From positions 992,001-1,056,000 of the forward strand of contig LSAX01000012.1 of assembly GCA_001557505.1 (NCBI GenBank): DNA of 64,000 bases, given 5' to 3'. The notes under the pieces were generated by a model, which saw only the letters and a program-made list of their open reading frames with translations, did no database searches and was not told the origin of the DNA. The translations under genes were made by a program, and so were the position numbers. Below, piece by piece: positions 46,336 to 58,400 of the stretch (the stretch's first letter is position 1; each line of letters starts with the position of its first letter). This stretch comes from Reticulascus tulasneorum (taxonomy: Eukaryota; Ascomycota; Sordariomycetes; Glomerellales; Reticulascaceae).

Positions 46336-48250
46336 GCGCGATTTTTACGTCTTCCGAGGCACAACGAGCTACGTATCGCGTCTTGGGTGGGCTGTTTGGG
46401 GGCACGAAAACCCGTCCTCTCCAGCCAAGCCGGGTCTGGGACTGCGATTGCATGTCCAGCAAGTGGGCGGGAGCCACTTTCCCTACTGCGCGGTGACGCC
46501 AGGTTTTGGCCAAGTCTTCCCCTCCCCCCTTTTTGCAACCATCTCCAGCTGCACTTTTGTAATCTACCTACTACATTAGGCATGTTCGAGAAAATCAGAG
46601 GTTGAAACATGCCCTGTTACTCTCGGAGTCGCTTCCTTGTGGCCAAGATGCTATGATACCCGAGATTCATGCCTTGACCCGGTATCAATCAGCCCCCTCG
46701 TTACCAGATGCGGGCTGGTTGGACACATGTTTGTAATAAGGCACCAATGAACTACGAGATACAGAAGACAATCGTCTCGAGTAAGGGAATCCCATATTGC
46801 GCCTTGTGAAGAAGTGTCAAGACATCTTAGACCCTCCCCTGTTTCGGTGGTGAGACGCCCAATCCGGTGTCGGTGTGCCACGCCGATCACCTTGCCCACG
46901 CTGAAATATTCGCTCGGTATTCCTCCCCCGAAGTTTTCCGGCCGATTTGCCGGCTCCGGCTCTTCTCCGTCGTCATCATTCTCGGTAGCAAGTGCGAATT
47001 GATTCAAAACTTAACTCTGTCTCTGCCGTCTGATTCATGAAAGAACCTGCCAGACGTCACCAGTCCGTGCCCGCAGAACATCATGCCTTTTTCGCCGCCT
47101 CGAAGGACTGCCTCGTTTAGTCTCACGTTGGGATTTTTCGGTCCGGCTAGCGGAGTGCCTACCCTTCAGCGACTGGACGCTTTGTTGCGGTGCTGACGCG
47201 CAGTCAGCCTCTTGTTATTGTTTCAATCTCGTTCTCTTGTCCTTGCACCACCTATAGTCCCTGATCATATTCGCTTGACGTCACTTATGGTACCCGCCGC
47301 CCCGCCCATGGGCCACTTAGTCACTTCATATTCTCGCATTTGTGGGACTGGCACCATTTGCGGCCCTCGGGCTCGATAATGGGCAGAAACCCAAAGCCAC
47401 CACCCCTACGACGTAGTAAAGCCGAAACGAAGAAGGTTCTTTTTCTAGGGGTCCTTCTAGGATGGCTCCGCTAGCCGGAGGGACAGCCAACCAGGACGTG
47501 ACGGTCTCTTGCATGTGCCTTGCCAAGTCGGACCAGATGGACGATCGTAACCAGGTGTGGCCCAGGTCGCCTATCTATCGGGCATTTTCTCCTATGGCGG
47601 CCGGCCCAATAGCCTACCTAGTACAGCCTTGTCCAGCCGCATGCTGAAAGTCAAGCAAAAAAAGCGACTACGTTGAGGATCCACCGGCATCAAACCCCCC
47701 CCAGTGTCCACATGTAGCCACAATAACTCAACTGTTGAAGGCGCAACCTGGAAAACACTGGAGCCTCCCAAGGATTCCGTCCGATCCTTGGGCTCTGTAT
47801 GGCACGTTCTCACCGCCAGCATCTCATTCTCATGGTCCTCTCCTGTCAGAGATTTCATAACGTGTGGGACCGCTTGATGCGAGGAGCGGGTACCCGCCTC
47901 CACGCCTTCACGACTCGCACCATGTAATGCAGGCGAGGGAAAGGATACCGAGTGAGATCCGCGTCTGCCTGGCTCCGTTTAAGCAATCTTTCGCTTTTTT
48001 GTGGCTTCGGTAGGCAAGGGAACACTAAAACAGTTGCCTTGGAAATGTATTCAAAAGGGTATATAAGCGGAATCTGTCCTTGGGCTTGGTTTGGGCCGTT
48101 ACTTTTGTTTGACAACCGAAACTTCACCTATCCTTTGGAGACTTTCTTTGCTTTCCTTACTAGACAGAAACTCCATATTATATTATAGGCCAGGAGCCCA
48201 ATCGTTCACTCACCTTTCCAAACCAAACCTACAACACTACAACGCCCAAC
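46336..48250. other. intergenic, no gene supported
   Basis: About 1.9 kb. Open frames 46651-47007 and 47592-47903 (minus) carry no domain. The right end has a TATA box and a C/A-rich leader for the HAD gene. Confidence 0.55.
48060..48066 (+). promoter_or_regulatory. TATA box of HAD hydrolase gene
   Basis: TATATAA followed by G, 191 bp upstream of the ATG at 48251, in otherwise mixed sequence with a pyrimidine-rich stretch after it. Confidence 0.45.
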
Positions 48251-49658
48251 ATGCCTTCCTCACATCTCACCCGTCCCCGCATGACCCACCGAGCTTCATC
48301 CAATGGCAGCTTCATTGAATCTATCGCAGCTGCGCGGAAGGAGTTGGACGACATGAATCTGAGCTCTCCGGATTCGTCTGAAGACTCGGGCGCCGATGAT
48401 TCCGGCGCCACAACCCCTGGATACCCCTTAACGCCCATCACACCAGCTCTCAATGCCCCGGTGGCAGACACATTTGCCTTTGCGTTCGATATTGATGGCG
48501 TGTTGGTTCGAGGCGGCCAACCCATCCCCGAAGCCATCGAGGCGATGCGGATGCTGAACGGGGAGAATGAGTATGGTATTCAAATGTGAGTCTTACCACC
48601 CCATGTGTCACTGTCCGATCTTTACTGATTTATCCCTCAGACCGTATATTTTCCTCACAAATGGTGGAGGTAAAACTGAAGAAGAGAGATGCGGCGACTT
48701 GTCAGCACAGCTGGACCTCGACATCTCCCCGGCACAGTTCATCTGCGGCCACACACCCATGAGGGAAATGGCGGAGAAGTACAAAACTGTGCTTGTCGTC
48801 GGCGGCGAGGGCGAGAAATGCCGAGAGGTTGCCGAAGGCTATGGCTTCCGAGATGTCATCACCCCTGGTGATATCATCAAGAACAATGCCGCCACAACGC
48901 CGTTCAGGAAACTGACTCCCTTGGAGCAATCCAACTCTCGGGAGCGCGACTTTGTCGACACCCCAATCGAGGCAATCTTCGTGTTCGCCGACTCCAGGGA
49001 CTGGGCTGGCGACGTTCAAATCATGCTAGATTTGGCCATGTCACAAGGTGGCCATCTAGGAACGCTGAGCTCTACTTTCGACGAGGGTCCTCCTATCTTC
49101 TTCTCCCACGACGACGTCGTATGGTCTGCCGCCCATGACAACGTCCGCCTCGGAATGGGAGCGCTTCGCCGCATGCTGGAGGTGTTGTTCAAAGACTTGA
49201 CCAAGAAGCAGGGAAAGCTTTACGCGCACTCGTTCGGCAAGCCCCAAGTCAGCACTTTCGAATTTGCCACGCGCCTCCTGCAGCAATGGAGACGCCAGCA
49301 GCACGGCCTCAATGCCCCACCAGACACTGTCTACTTTGTTGGAGACACTCCAGAGAGTGACATTCGAGGCACGAATGCCTACAACGAGAAGGCCGAGAAC
49401 AACTGGTACAGCATCCTGGTAAAGACGGGTGTCTACCAAGATGGTACCGAGCCGGCTTACAAGCCACGAACCACTGTCCCGACCGTCCTCGACGCCGTTC
49501 GGTTCGGTATCCAACGTGAGATGAGAAAGCAAGTTGTCGCCTCGCTGAAGAAGGATATTCTGGGCGCGGACGAGTGCTTCGCCGCCATGCAGGGCAACAC
49601 CAGCGCCATTGTTTCTCCTACGGAGGAGCGGAGCAATCCGATATTGACCTTCAACTGA
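48251..49658 (+). CDS. HAD-superfamily hydrolase, subfamily IIA (YKR070W-like)
   Basis: Two exons, 48251-48585 and 48641-49658, giving 450 residues. Haloacid-dehalogenase-fold phosphatase of the CECR5/YKR070W group. Motif I is FDIDGVLVRGG with Asp80 and Asp82, the nucleophile and acid pair. Motif II is in the FLTNGG segment joined by the splice. Motif III is the Lys of FGKPQ, and motif IV is VGDTPESDIRG near the C-terminus. The N-terminal 75 residues are Ser/Thr/Pro-rich and could be a targeting or regulatory region. The Neurospora cut gene, an osmosensitivity gene, is as I recall of this type, so a stress link is possible. Substrate unknown. It is convergent with the next gene. Confidence 0.88.
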
Positions 49659-49985
49659 ACCAGAACTTGGGATAACGGCCGGCCATGGCTGCATTATGGG
49701 AATTTGTGATACCACCGGCGCACTAAATGGGATGGGTTGGGTACGGTTACACCACTAGACTTCCAAGGATGGAACGGATCATATGTATTAGAGAGCATTT
49801 GCAGGACAACTGTGTTTTTACAGTATAGCCATTCGTTTTGGCCGCAAGCCATGTGCTTCAACATGGAGGGTTTGGGATTCACAATTATTAGGTTACTCAA
49901 ACTTGAGAAGCAAGATATTTTTGTTAAACAACTTGGGCTGTGACCGTAAGAAGAGAGTGTCAATTGAAAATGTTTCATGTCGAGG
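49659..49985. other. convergent spacer, no gene
   Basis: A 327-bp spacer between two convergent stop codons, mildly AT-rich. Nothing seen. Confidence 0.6.
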
Positions 49986-50928
49986 TCAAGGTAGGTTCTC
50001 AGTCTTCTCGTCCTTTGGAACATGTCCTTCTTTAAATGCTACTTGCCCGTACTGCGAGGTCGCCACCCACCCAGCGGCATCGACAGCTTCCTGTCGTCTC
50101 TCCCGGGCAGCCATGGCCTCCTGGGCACTGGATCCCATCGCGAATCCCCGAACGTCAGCGCGATCAACTCTCATCCAACCCTTCCACCCGGCACTGACAT
50201 CGCCAGCCCCAACACCGCCGATAACAATGCTTCCCCACCATTCACGTGCACCGCTCTCATGATTGCCGTAAAGCATCCATTTCTCACCAGCAGCCGTCAG
50301 CTCCCGCAGATGCTCGGGACTGGACCGCGCCGGGCGATACACGTAGACATGGCGGAGATCATCCCGGCTGCAGGTAAGCCTAGTAGCGTCAAAGCGGCCC
50401 TCTGCGTCAATGATGATGACGGTCTTGTGGTGAGGCTCGGAGACAAGCGTAGAGACTAGGACGTAGACCAGCGGTAGATGGCGCCCGGCTACGGATAGCG
50501 GGGCGGACTGTGTGGCGCGGAAATTGCGTGCGACGACATCATCGAGACCGGGGATGGGAAATGATTTGGGCCGTTTGCTTTTGCTTGCTGTTGGGTTGAG
50601 TGCTGCGCGGAGTGCATTTAGAATCTGGCTCTGTGTTAGTTGCCTGTGAAAGTGAGGGCTGATGACTTGAGGCGGATCGCGTGCTTATCGACTTCGATAA
50701 GACACCTCTTCATTCTGAAAACAATTCACAAGACGGAACATCAAATGAAGCACGTTGCAAACAAGACAGCGGCATGTCTTGATCACTGATTCGAAGCCGG
50801 CTCTCTTGATGTCTCGTGACCAAATCTCACAGACCAAGCCAGAAAAGCCGACTCACCTCTTCCAGATTCGTCTGCTCCACCTCGGCTAGAACCCTCGCAC
50901 CAACCCTCGCTTCACTCGTCATATCCAT
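49986..50928 (-). CDS. conserved-looking protein with RecA-like strand
   Basis: Two exons on the minus strand, 50928-50857 and 50624-49986, giving 236 residues. The 232-nt intron is long for this window and could hide one more exon. Family not recognised. The central VIIIDAEGRFDATRL segment (hydrophobic strand ending in Asp, then a positive patch) resembles the Walker B strand of RecA/Rad51-like proteins, and the following RDDLRHVYVYRPAR fits a next strand. No Walker A loop is visible, so it may be a degenerate RecA-fold partner protein, or something else. The start at 50928 is supported only by position: its ATG is separated from the divergent SOM1 ATG by 6 bp, and any earlier start would overlap SOM1 coding sequence. 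Confidence 0.6.
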
Positions 50929-50934
50929 GGCAAG

Positions 50935-51325
50935 ATGGCACCGCCGTGTCACGCGTTCCCGGCATCGGAGCTCCCTCTCCAAGTACAGATAGACGTCAAG
51001 GGCTCGAAGCGGAAGCTGGAGCAAGGCGTCGCCAACGTTGACCTCTCCAAGTGCGGGCTGCACGGGATGACGCAGTACAATTGCAGAGTCGAGAATCCTG
51101 GCGCTGAGGGCAGCCCCGTCGAGTGCTGGGCGGTTCAACGATTCTTTAGACGGTTCGTATCTCTGCTTGATCCTCCTGCGCTTTCGACTTGCGGCGGGGA
51201 GGGTGGTTGTTGAGTTGGCTGACGAGATTTCGTGGTGTAGATGTAAGGACAAGAAGGGAAGTTTTATGGTCGAGACAACAGCCTGGGAGGACACAAATAG
51301 CACGTTAAACCAGAGCAAGATTTAA
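50935..51325 (+). CDS. SOM1: mitochondrial inner membrane protease subunit SOM1
   Basis: Two exons, 50935-51152 and 51241-51325, giving 100 residues. The intron has a GTTCGT donor, a GCTGAC branch point and a TAG acceptor. SOM1 is a small mitochondrial protein that works with the Imp1 subunit of the inner membrane peptidase. The start MAPPCHAFP, the LQVQIDVKG segment, MTQYNCRVE and WAVQRFFRR match SOM1 strongly from memory. The splice joins FFRR to CKDKKG and ETTAWE, which are also conserved there, so the short second exon is well supported. The longer minus-strand frame across this gene (50827-51318) is antisense shadow for most of its length. Confidence 0.88.
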
Positions 51326-51918
51326 CCACAGTTCATAGAGGCGTCCCAATGGTCTTCAATCGGGTCAGATGGCAGATAGTTACGAATTGATTCGAATTGG
51401 GCATACAGCGTGCGTGATTGGCTCAATCAACGTGCATTTCGAGGTCGTTCTCTCAAACCCCATCGCTATGGAACAACTAGTTTTCGCGTCCTGCTCTACA
51501 GCAGGTGTTCCTTGTATCTTGCTTTCTACCTTCTAGTGTCATTTTCAGGGTGTGCATCTCTTCTGCGGGTTCGTTTATCATGACTCGCTACCATCTCGAG
51601 CGTTCCCATACCAGACCAGAAGAGAGGAGCTCACTGGCTTGCTGGCTCAATACCAGCACTAGATGAATCACACAATCTCATATTGACTTCGAATGGGCAT
51701 TCAAAATTCACAAGGCAGTCCTGCTCCTGGTTGCCAGGCGGCACTGGTTATGGTTGCTCAACAGCTCGGGTTGATTGTTGATATGTATCATACAAAGGTT
51801 TCGGTCGACTAGCTGACGAAGCCCACGTCCTGTCTATGCCCAAGAAATCCAAGTTGCTTGTCCGCTCGAGTTCTATCTCCTTCTCAGTCCCCCCCAATGC
51901 AGCTCATTCGCCCGTCCC
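51326..51918. other. convergent spacer, no gene
   Basis: About 590 bp between SOM1 and COX9 stops. No open frame of note. Nothing seen. Confidence 0.6.
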
Positions 51919-52368
51919 TTATTCTCCTCGGGCCTCGGCTTTCTGCTTCTCCAACTTGGAGTAGTAGTTGTCTCGTGCATTTGTTCGAGGCATGTGGTAG
52001 CCGTACCTAATCCAGTTAGTTCCAGGCATCTTCAGAGCGCCGGCAGAAACCTGGCTGAGTTCGTACCAAAAGGCGTTGGCCATCGCGAATCCGATGCCTG
52101 GGGGGTAAGTTAGCGGGTGTACGATACGATGGCAGCTGGCTATGTGATTTCGGGACAGAGACATAGCAAACGTTGCGATGGTGTTTCCGGAAAGAGGATA
52201 GAACGTACCAAGTCCGATTCCGAGATCTAGGACGAGATTTCGTCGCAGCATCTGTGTCATAGGTCAGCAACCAATCCTCCCGAGACCAACTCCGTCCCGC
52301 CGCCAGAAGGCCAATTGGGTCGGGAAACATACGCCAGTAATTGGCTTGATCGCGGTAGTGCCGGCCAT
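51919..52368 (-). CDS. COX9: cytochrome c oxidase subunit VIIa (COX9-like)
   Basis: Four very short exons on the minus strand: 52368-52333, 52251-52209, 52097-52067, 52006-51919 (36, 43, 31 and 88 nt), giving 65 residues, all in phase. Single-span inner-membrane subunit of complex IV. The start MAGTTAIKPITG, the LRRNLVLDLGIGLG segment entering the membrane helix, and FWYGYHMPRTNARDNYYSKLE after it match fungal COX9/subunit VIIa from memory. Each junction falls inside a conserved-looking segment, which supports the model. It is divergent from the mitochondrial uL22 gene with 261 bp between starts. Confidence 0.9.
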
Positions 52369-52629
52369 TATGACTGAGAGCTTGGTGGAGGATATGGATG
52401 TCGAAAGGAGCCTGCTTTTTGTGTTCCGAGGGTAGATCTGGCGGGCTTGGGTCTCGGAAGCTTTGAGATGGTCTGATGATATTCGCGCGGTGGGTCATCA
52501 CGTGACTCACTCCTTACGGTCGGACAAACCCCGGCAATTTAGCACAACCACGACCTCGATCAATTTCTTTGGCAGAACGTGAAGCTAGAGCATGAGGGAG
52601 AGACAGTCCAAATCACCAACTCCTCAATC

Positions 52630-53806
52630 ATGAGCCTCCACCTCCCGACGAGGAGGATAGCCCTGTCCGGTAGGTGTTTTCTTCTCTCTACTTTGTAGCG
52701 GCGAGCTCTGCACATCCATTGCATCTCTACGCCCCATTGAATCAATGCTTACTGGCTCCTAGCTCCAGCTGCTCTTCAATCGTTAGGAAGACCAGCTCCT
52801 CGAACCCTCTTGCTTCCCCTGCAGCCTACCATCCAAAGCCGAAGCAAATGGAGTATACGAGAAATGTTCCGGAGCAAGTCCAGGTCTGGCTCTGAAGGCG
52901 CGTCTCAATCATCGGCCGAAAACCTTGAAGACCCGCAGATCCGCCAGCGGATCCTCGCCCAGCAGCAGCCCAAGCTCTCCAGCTCCATCTTCGAAGACGA
53001 GGTCGCAGCCAGTACACCTGCCGCCGCAGAAGGCGAGACCGCGACCTCCGTGGCGCCCATCTCGGCTGAGACGACGGCTTACCACCTCGACCCGGACCCG
53101 CGGAGCAGAATCCGATGGGAACGCAAGAAGGTGATACAGATGGTCCGCCGCAACGGCCGTATCACCCGCGCCGAGCGCATCGCCCGCACCGAGCGGGAGC
53201 TCACGAGCAAGAGCCCCTACCTTGAGACGAGCGTGAAGAAGCTGGTCCACCTGGCGCGGCAGATCAGCGGCAAGACGCTGGACGACGCGCTGGTGCAGAT
53301 GACGTACTCAAAGAAGAAGATGGCGCGAGAGGTCAAGTACCAGCTGGAGCAGGCTCGAGACATGGCCATCGTCACGCGCGGTATGGCGTTGGGGAAGGCG
53401 AGCGGTCAGCCCCGGCTAAGGCAGCCACTGAAGATCAAGACGAAAGACGGGGAGACGCTGACCATCAAGGACCCCACGAAGATGTACGTCGCGCAGGCGT
53501 GGGTGGGCAGGGGCCCAATTCGAGCGAGGGAGCTGGATATCAAGGGACGAGGCAGGAATGGCATCATCAAGCGCCCATCTACAAGTATGTCCATTCCCAT
53601 CACAGCATTCACTATCACACGACTGGAGGCGTACAAGGAGCATGATTTGCTAACATGTGGTCTCAGGCATTTCGGTAATCCTGAAGGAGGAGAAGACCCG
53701 AATACGCGAGCACAACGAAAGAGTTACCAAGGCGGCCAAGAGGAAGCCGTGGGTCCACCTCCCTGACCGGCCAGTCACAGCACAACGGCCGTACTATTCA
53801 TGGTAA
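52630..53806 (+). CDS. mitochondrial large-subunit ribosomal protein uL22m
   Basis: Three exons, 52630-52669, 52763-53584, 53667-53806, giving 333 residues. Ribosomal protein L22 of the mitochondrial large subunit, which lines the exit tunnel. The N-terminus MSLHLPTRRIALSA plus Arg-rich sequence looks like a presequence. The L22 core runs from about residue 150 (KKLVHLARQISGKTLDDALVQM, then SKKKMAREVKYQLEQA) to about 290, where AWVGRGP and IKRPSTS join ISVILKEEKTR across the last splice. The latter is the L22 signature hairpin and supports the intron. The tail KRKPWVHLPDRP is rich in basic and aromatic residues. Its head-to-head partner is COX9. Confidence 0.9.
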
Positions 53807-54326
53807 CTATAGAGGCATTAGAGATGTAGCTATGGAGGCTGTAGAAGACTTTGGAACGGGACGACACTGTATCATTCAGATTTGTAACATATGTACATGA
53901 TGTAATGGTTGTTCTATCAACTGGAGACAGTTATAACTAAGCTTTTCCCTCCGCGACACTCGAATTCCGAGCCTCAGGCAGACCACTTAAGCAACAGCGT
54001 AGTAGTGATACTCTCCACATCCTTGTATTCGACCATCAACTCTATACATTCCACCCCCAACACAGACATTATATCGTGATTCGTAAAGTTCGTAAGAAAA
54101 ATAGCAGCAACGCTCTACAGGCAAGCCAGGGAAGTCCATCATGCCGAGTGCCCATTCTTCTCTCACCGGAGTGTCTATGGCTGACAAGATGCGGCCATGG
54201 GCGGGCCGCAAGGTGAGTGGTGGTGGTGAGCAAATGCCCAGCCCCACATTTTCATTCCTCCCAACATTTTGATAAAGCATGTACAGAGAATGCAAGGAGA
54301 AAGCGCTCAAGTTGATCGTTGCCAAT
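53807..54326. other. convergent spacer, no gene
   Basis: About 520 bp between the uL22m and CFEM stops. Nothing seen. Confidence 0.6.
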
Positions 54327-55467
54327 CTATATCATATGTCTTGGGACTTGGCGTGGAACCATATCCTCATATCTCTTCGATCTCAGTTCTAGCTCGGACA
54401 GGTTCTTCTCGGGCAGTCTCCCCATACCACCCGAGTAATCTCTTCCGGATCCAGGCAATGGGCCGGAGATCTGAATGGTTCGTGCTGGGCTCTTCGGTCG
54501 TCTCCAGAGTAGGAATGCGACGAGAGCGGCAGCTATGGCGGTAACGCCTGCGGCGACACCAATCCCGATTTTGACAGTCATCGTAAGTCCACCTGATTCG
54601 GCGGATTGCGTATCCGCCGCAGATGAAGCGGCGGCGGTACTGCTGCTCGTGGTGGATGCCGCAGAGGTGGTCACAGTGGACACTGGCCGGGATGTTGTAA
54701 CTACAGTGCTCTGCAGTAAAGAGTAAGCATTTTTATCATCAAAGTGCGAAACACAGGATACATACCAGAGTGGTCGACGTAGGGGTGGGCCGGGAAGTAT
54801 TCGGTACCGCCAACGATGTCGCTTGGATAGAGGTGGAAGACGTGGACAACGGTTCTACCACTGTAGTCGGTACAGGGCTAGGCGAGCTCGTCGTCGACGG
54901 TGGAGGTGGTGGAGGTGGCGGGGGAGGAGCCGTCGTTGGGGCTTCCGCTGCTGGAGTTTCCGCAGTAGTGACGGCAGGTGATGGAGGGTCCTCCAAAGCC
55001 GCTGTAGTCTCATGTTAGTCCTTCTTCATCTAGCTTGGTGTTGCGAGCATTTACACTCACTTGCGCAAAGCGCAGTGGCATAGTCGGCAAGTTGAGAAGC
55101 CACCTCATCACCGCATGCCTGCACGGCACAGTCGTGAAGTCCAAACTCGAAGTCTTGGTTTTGGCATAGACATGCGTTGTTACCGGAGTCGCATCCCAAA
55201 CCCTGCGCGATGACATTGTTGACACATGCTTGCTGCAAAGCACACACAAGGTTAGCTAACTATTCAACCTCTCTACAAGACTCCGCCTCCCGCCCCTTAG
55301 GCCAAGACAGCCCGATAAGGTCGGGTCTTGACCACCAGGATATGGTTTAGATAGTGGAATGTAGGATTAGATCCACTCACCCCACAAGCTGGCAACGAGT
55401 CCATTTGACCGTTCGTAAGTCCTAGGAAGGCCAGAATGGCCAGCGAAGCCCAAATATGAAGCTGCAT
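54327..55467 (-). CDS. CFEM-domain single-pass membrane protein
   Basis: Four exons on the minus strand: 55467-55381, 55232-55061, 55001-54766, 54710-54327, giving 292 residues in phase. Signal peptide (LHIWASLAILAFLGLTNG), then a CFEM domain with eight cysteines in the PACGQAC, LGCDSGNNACLC, HDC, QAC and ALC positions. The Asp after the third Cys sits where heme-binding CFEM proteins carry their iron ligand. After that comes a long Ser/Thr/Pro stalk including ten consecutive Pro, then one membrane helix (KIGIGVAAGVTAIAAAL), a stop-transfer RR and a tail of about 50 residues. The tail makes a GPI anchor unlikely. This layout fits cell-surface receptors or adhesins (Pth11-like or WSC-like in plan, but not in sequence). 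The ligand is unknown. Confidence 0.87.
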
Positions 55468-58400
55468 GGTGATGGCCAAGTTGTTTCTAAATAGAGAACC
55501 GGAGGAGACAACGAGGTTGAAAAGGCAGATATTCCTTTTCTCTAAAAAGGGGTCGGTCCGAAGTGAAGGAAAGCAGTGTATGACCAGTTCCGTCGTCAGA
55601 CTGTCGCACGGCAGCTCATGGTCCAAAGCTGGAATTCAAAACTTGACTCCGAAATTGATACGAGGAGTTACGGTGAGTCCACGTAGCGGCGTCGGTGTTG
55701 GCCTGCCTGAACAATATGACCAATGAATAGTCTCCCGTATCCGATGGTGCGATGACGACGATTGGACCAGACAAACTTGTTGTCAAACGAAATAAAGGAA
55801 CCGACTTTGCTTCTACCGTATTCTGTCAAAGCAGAGATGTAGTTGGACAGCAGTCAAGGGAAGTCGTATACGGCGTAGAGGTGAAGAAGATGAGTGTTTG
55901 GATCGAAGAAAGTCAAGTCTGGATGGCGATGTTGCAGAACCACGCGGAGTATGACGAGACCAACAACAAGAAACGAAGTCGAAGACGAAGATGGAGAAGA
56001 GAAGACAAGAGGACCCAATGACAGGAAGCTGATGCCTGGCCTGAGGGTAAGAAAGAAGAAGGCCAAGTAAGGTACCTTTAAGAAAATAGGAAGGGAAGGA
56101 TGGGTGAGGGCCTTAAAGATTGGAAAGTGCGAGTGAGAAGGCCATGTGAGGAGGGGGGGGGAACAAGTGGTATTTGCACATGCCTCCACCACTCACCATC
56201 CCCATACTGTTATCGATCTATCACCTACCTTACCAAGGTGGTGCGTACATACAACCTACCACACGAATGGAAGCTGGATCTGAGCAATGCCTCCCTCATC
56301 TACCATGGGTATCGTCCCCCTGTGCTTGTCCTTGACGGCTACGGGCGATCGTGAACTGGCCGTCTTGACTGGCCACATTCTGGGATGGGGTGCACCGATC
56401 TGAGGGGGGCGGTGGAGGGATAGGCATGGGACGATGGGAGGCATGCGAGGGAATGGGTAGTCTCCCGCCAGACTTAGGGCTAGGTTATTGCGTGGAGAGC
56501 GAAAGCTGACAATGTGGCCACGGAGAGGAGAGGAGAGGTAAGACCCAGCAACCTGAGTTACGGCGCAGGCAATGCGACCAATTACGAATACAAAAGACGA
56601 TAATACCCGATCACTATTGAAATCGCTTCCCGGGGTCCAGGGTATTCGAAGGAGGCGCGGAGGAATTGGGAGGATCGGCCTATAAGATGTGAGGTTAATG
56701 GGAAGACACCGAACTTGAGAACACACTGCTGGATATTCCCGAATTGAAGGGTCTCCTTCGCACCCCCTCCTTCTTCTGCTGCAGGTCCTGGTCATTTCTC
56801 GCAGGGATCATGTATCTGTCATACCAGTGGTGGTACACGCATACATACGCATGTACAAACCACGTACATATGCCTGCCAGGGGTCGGGCGGGTGTGTAAA
56901 GGGGATCTGCACCAGGGTTGTGACCCTTTTATTTATTTTTTGGTTGAAGGCGGCTCCCTCTCTCCACGCTGGAGACTGTGCACTACCCTACCTATGGTAA
57001 GGGCATGCACCGATTATTCATACACTAACTAATGCAGTTTACTGCATACTAGAGCAGATAACAGTACTACCTTACAGAGAGGGAGTAGTGAAGAACCGTA
57101 ATAGTGGGATCGATGTCGTCTAGAATCAACGCTTACCCAAGAGGGCCGACATGACTTCGTGCTCTCTCGGATTCAGGGCGCTCATGCGAGGCAGGTTAGG
57201 CAGTTCTCTTGGAAACCACGCGGTTCTGTATCTATTGGAGGACAGTCAAGCCAAGTGTCGCAGTTCCCCCACTGGAGAAGAGGGAACCTTGAAGCTATCG
57301 AACACTGAAACTCAATACACACAGTAATTATTCAATTCATAAACTCTCCTGTCGTTCTCCCTTCCTGGGGAGTTTGCTATTTGGATCAGTCCTTTGTCAC
57401 GAGCTCCCCGTCCACCAACAACAGCCCAGTTACGGTACCGCATTGCACTTCAATTTCGTTGCTCTTGTAGATCGTCCGACGAACTACATGGGAGGATGCC
57501 CTCAGCCTTCCGGCATCACTCCCTGGCTGGGCGCTTCAAATCTCACCCCCTGCCGAGAGGCGATTGGCGGGACCCTGTCAAGTCGCTGTGGATAAACTGT
57601 TCTGTGACAGAAATAACACCGCCCATGGAGAATTACCCCACCAGAAGTTTTTCTCAAACCAGCTAGTATTCGTAGGCGTGTACGTCCGCAGAGCATGGAG
57701 TTATCCTTGGGAACTTCCACTTTCGGTTTTCAACAACCGTCCCCCTGGGCGTCTCCAGCACTGTTTCAGGACCCGAAAAGGGGGGGGGGGGCATGTCATC
57801 ATCCAAGAGAGATGCCCAGCACTTCCCATCAATCAGCCGTCAGCCCTTCATCCCGCCCATTATTTCCCAACTTTGATGTTTGCTTTTTTGAACCATCGGC
57901 ATGGGGATGCTGGTCAATTGTGAGGGACCCTTTCGTCTCTAAACATGCGTGCGTCGCCTCCGACTATCAGATGATTCCGGCAATGTCTGCCGACAAAGAG
58001 ATGAATTAGGAACGATTTTCCACTTAAGAAACGGAGTAATTTTTCTTTTGCCTCCAGAAGAGTTTCACGATATCTGAAAAGGCTTCTCTGAGGATTATCT
58101 CTGATCGGTTTAGAAAGGAGTTCCACTTGTGTCTGGTTTCGGGTGGACAGCCTGGCGGCGGAGGCCATTCATCAATTACCAATGTTCGAAAACATCAGGG
58201 ATGCCAATATATTTCTAACGTGGAAGACGACGCAACTTTCTGCTACTGCGCTACGTACGTAGCACAGGGGGGACAGTTACGAGTAGAATGACTGCATCAT
58301 CTCACCGTCTGCCCCCAATCGCAGCAATAAAGTAAATCCTGTTGGCGGTCCTCCTCGAGAGCATCTTGGGGGCTGTAGATGTAATCACAGCCCTATTTCA

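Noticed and set aside
50857..51318. Extension of the minus-strand frame across SOM1
   Set aside because: It would be antisense to SOM1, whose conserved text and splice are clear; I start that gene at 50928 instead.
56256..56795. 179-codon minus-strand frame
   Set aside because: No family, no splice context, Pro/Arg-rich text typical of random frames.
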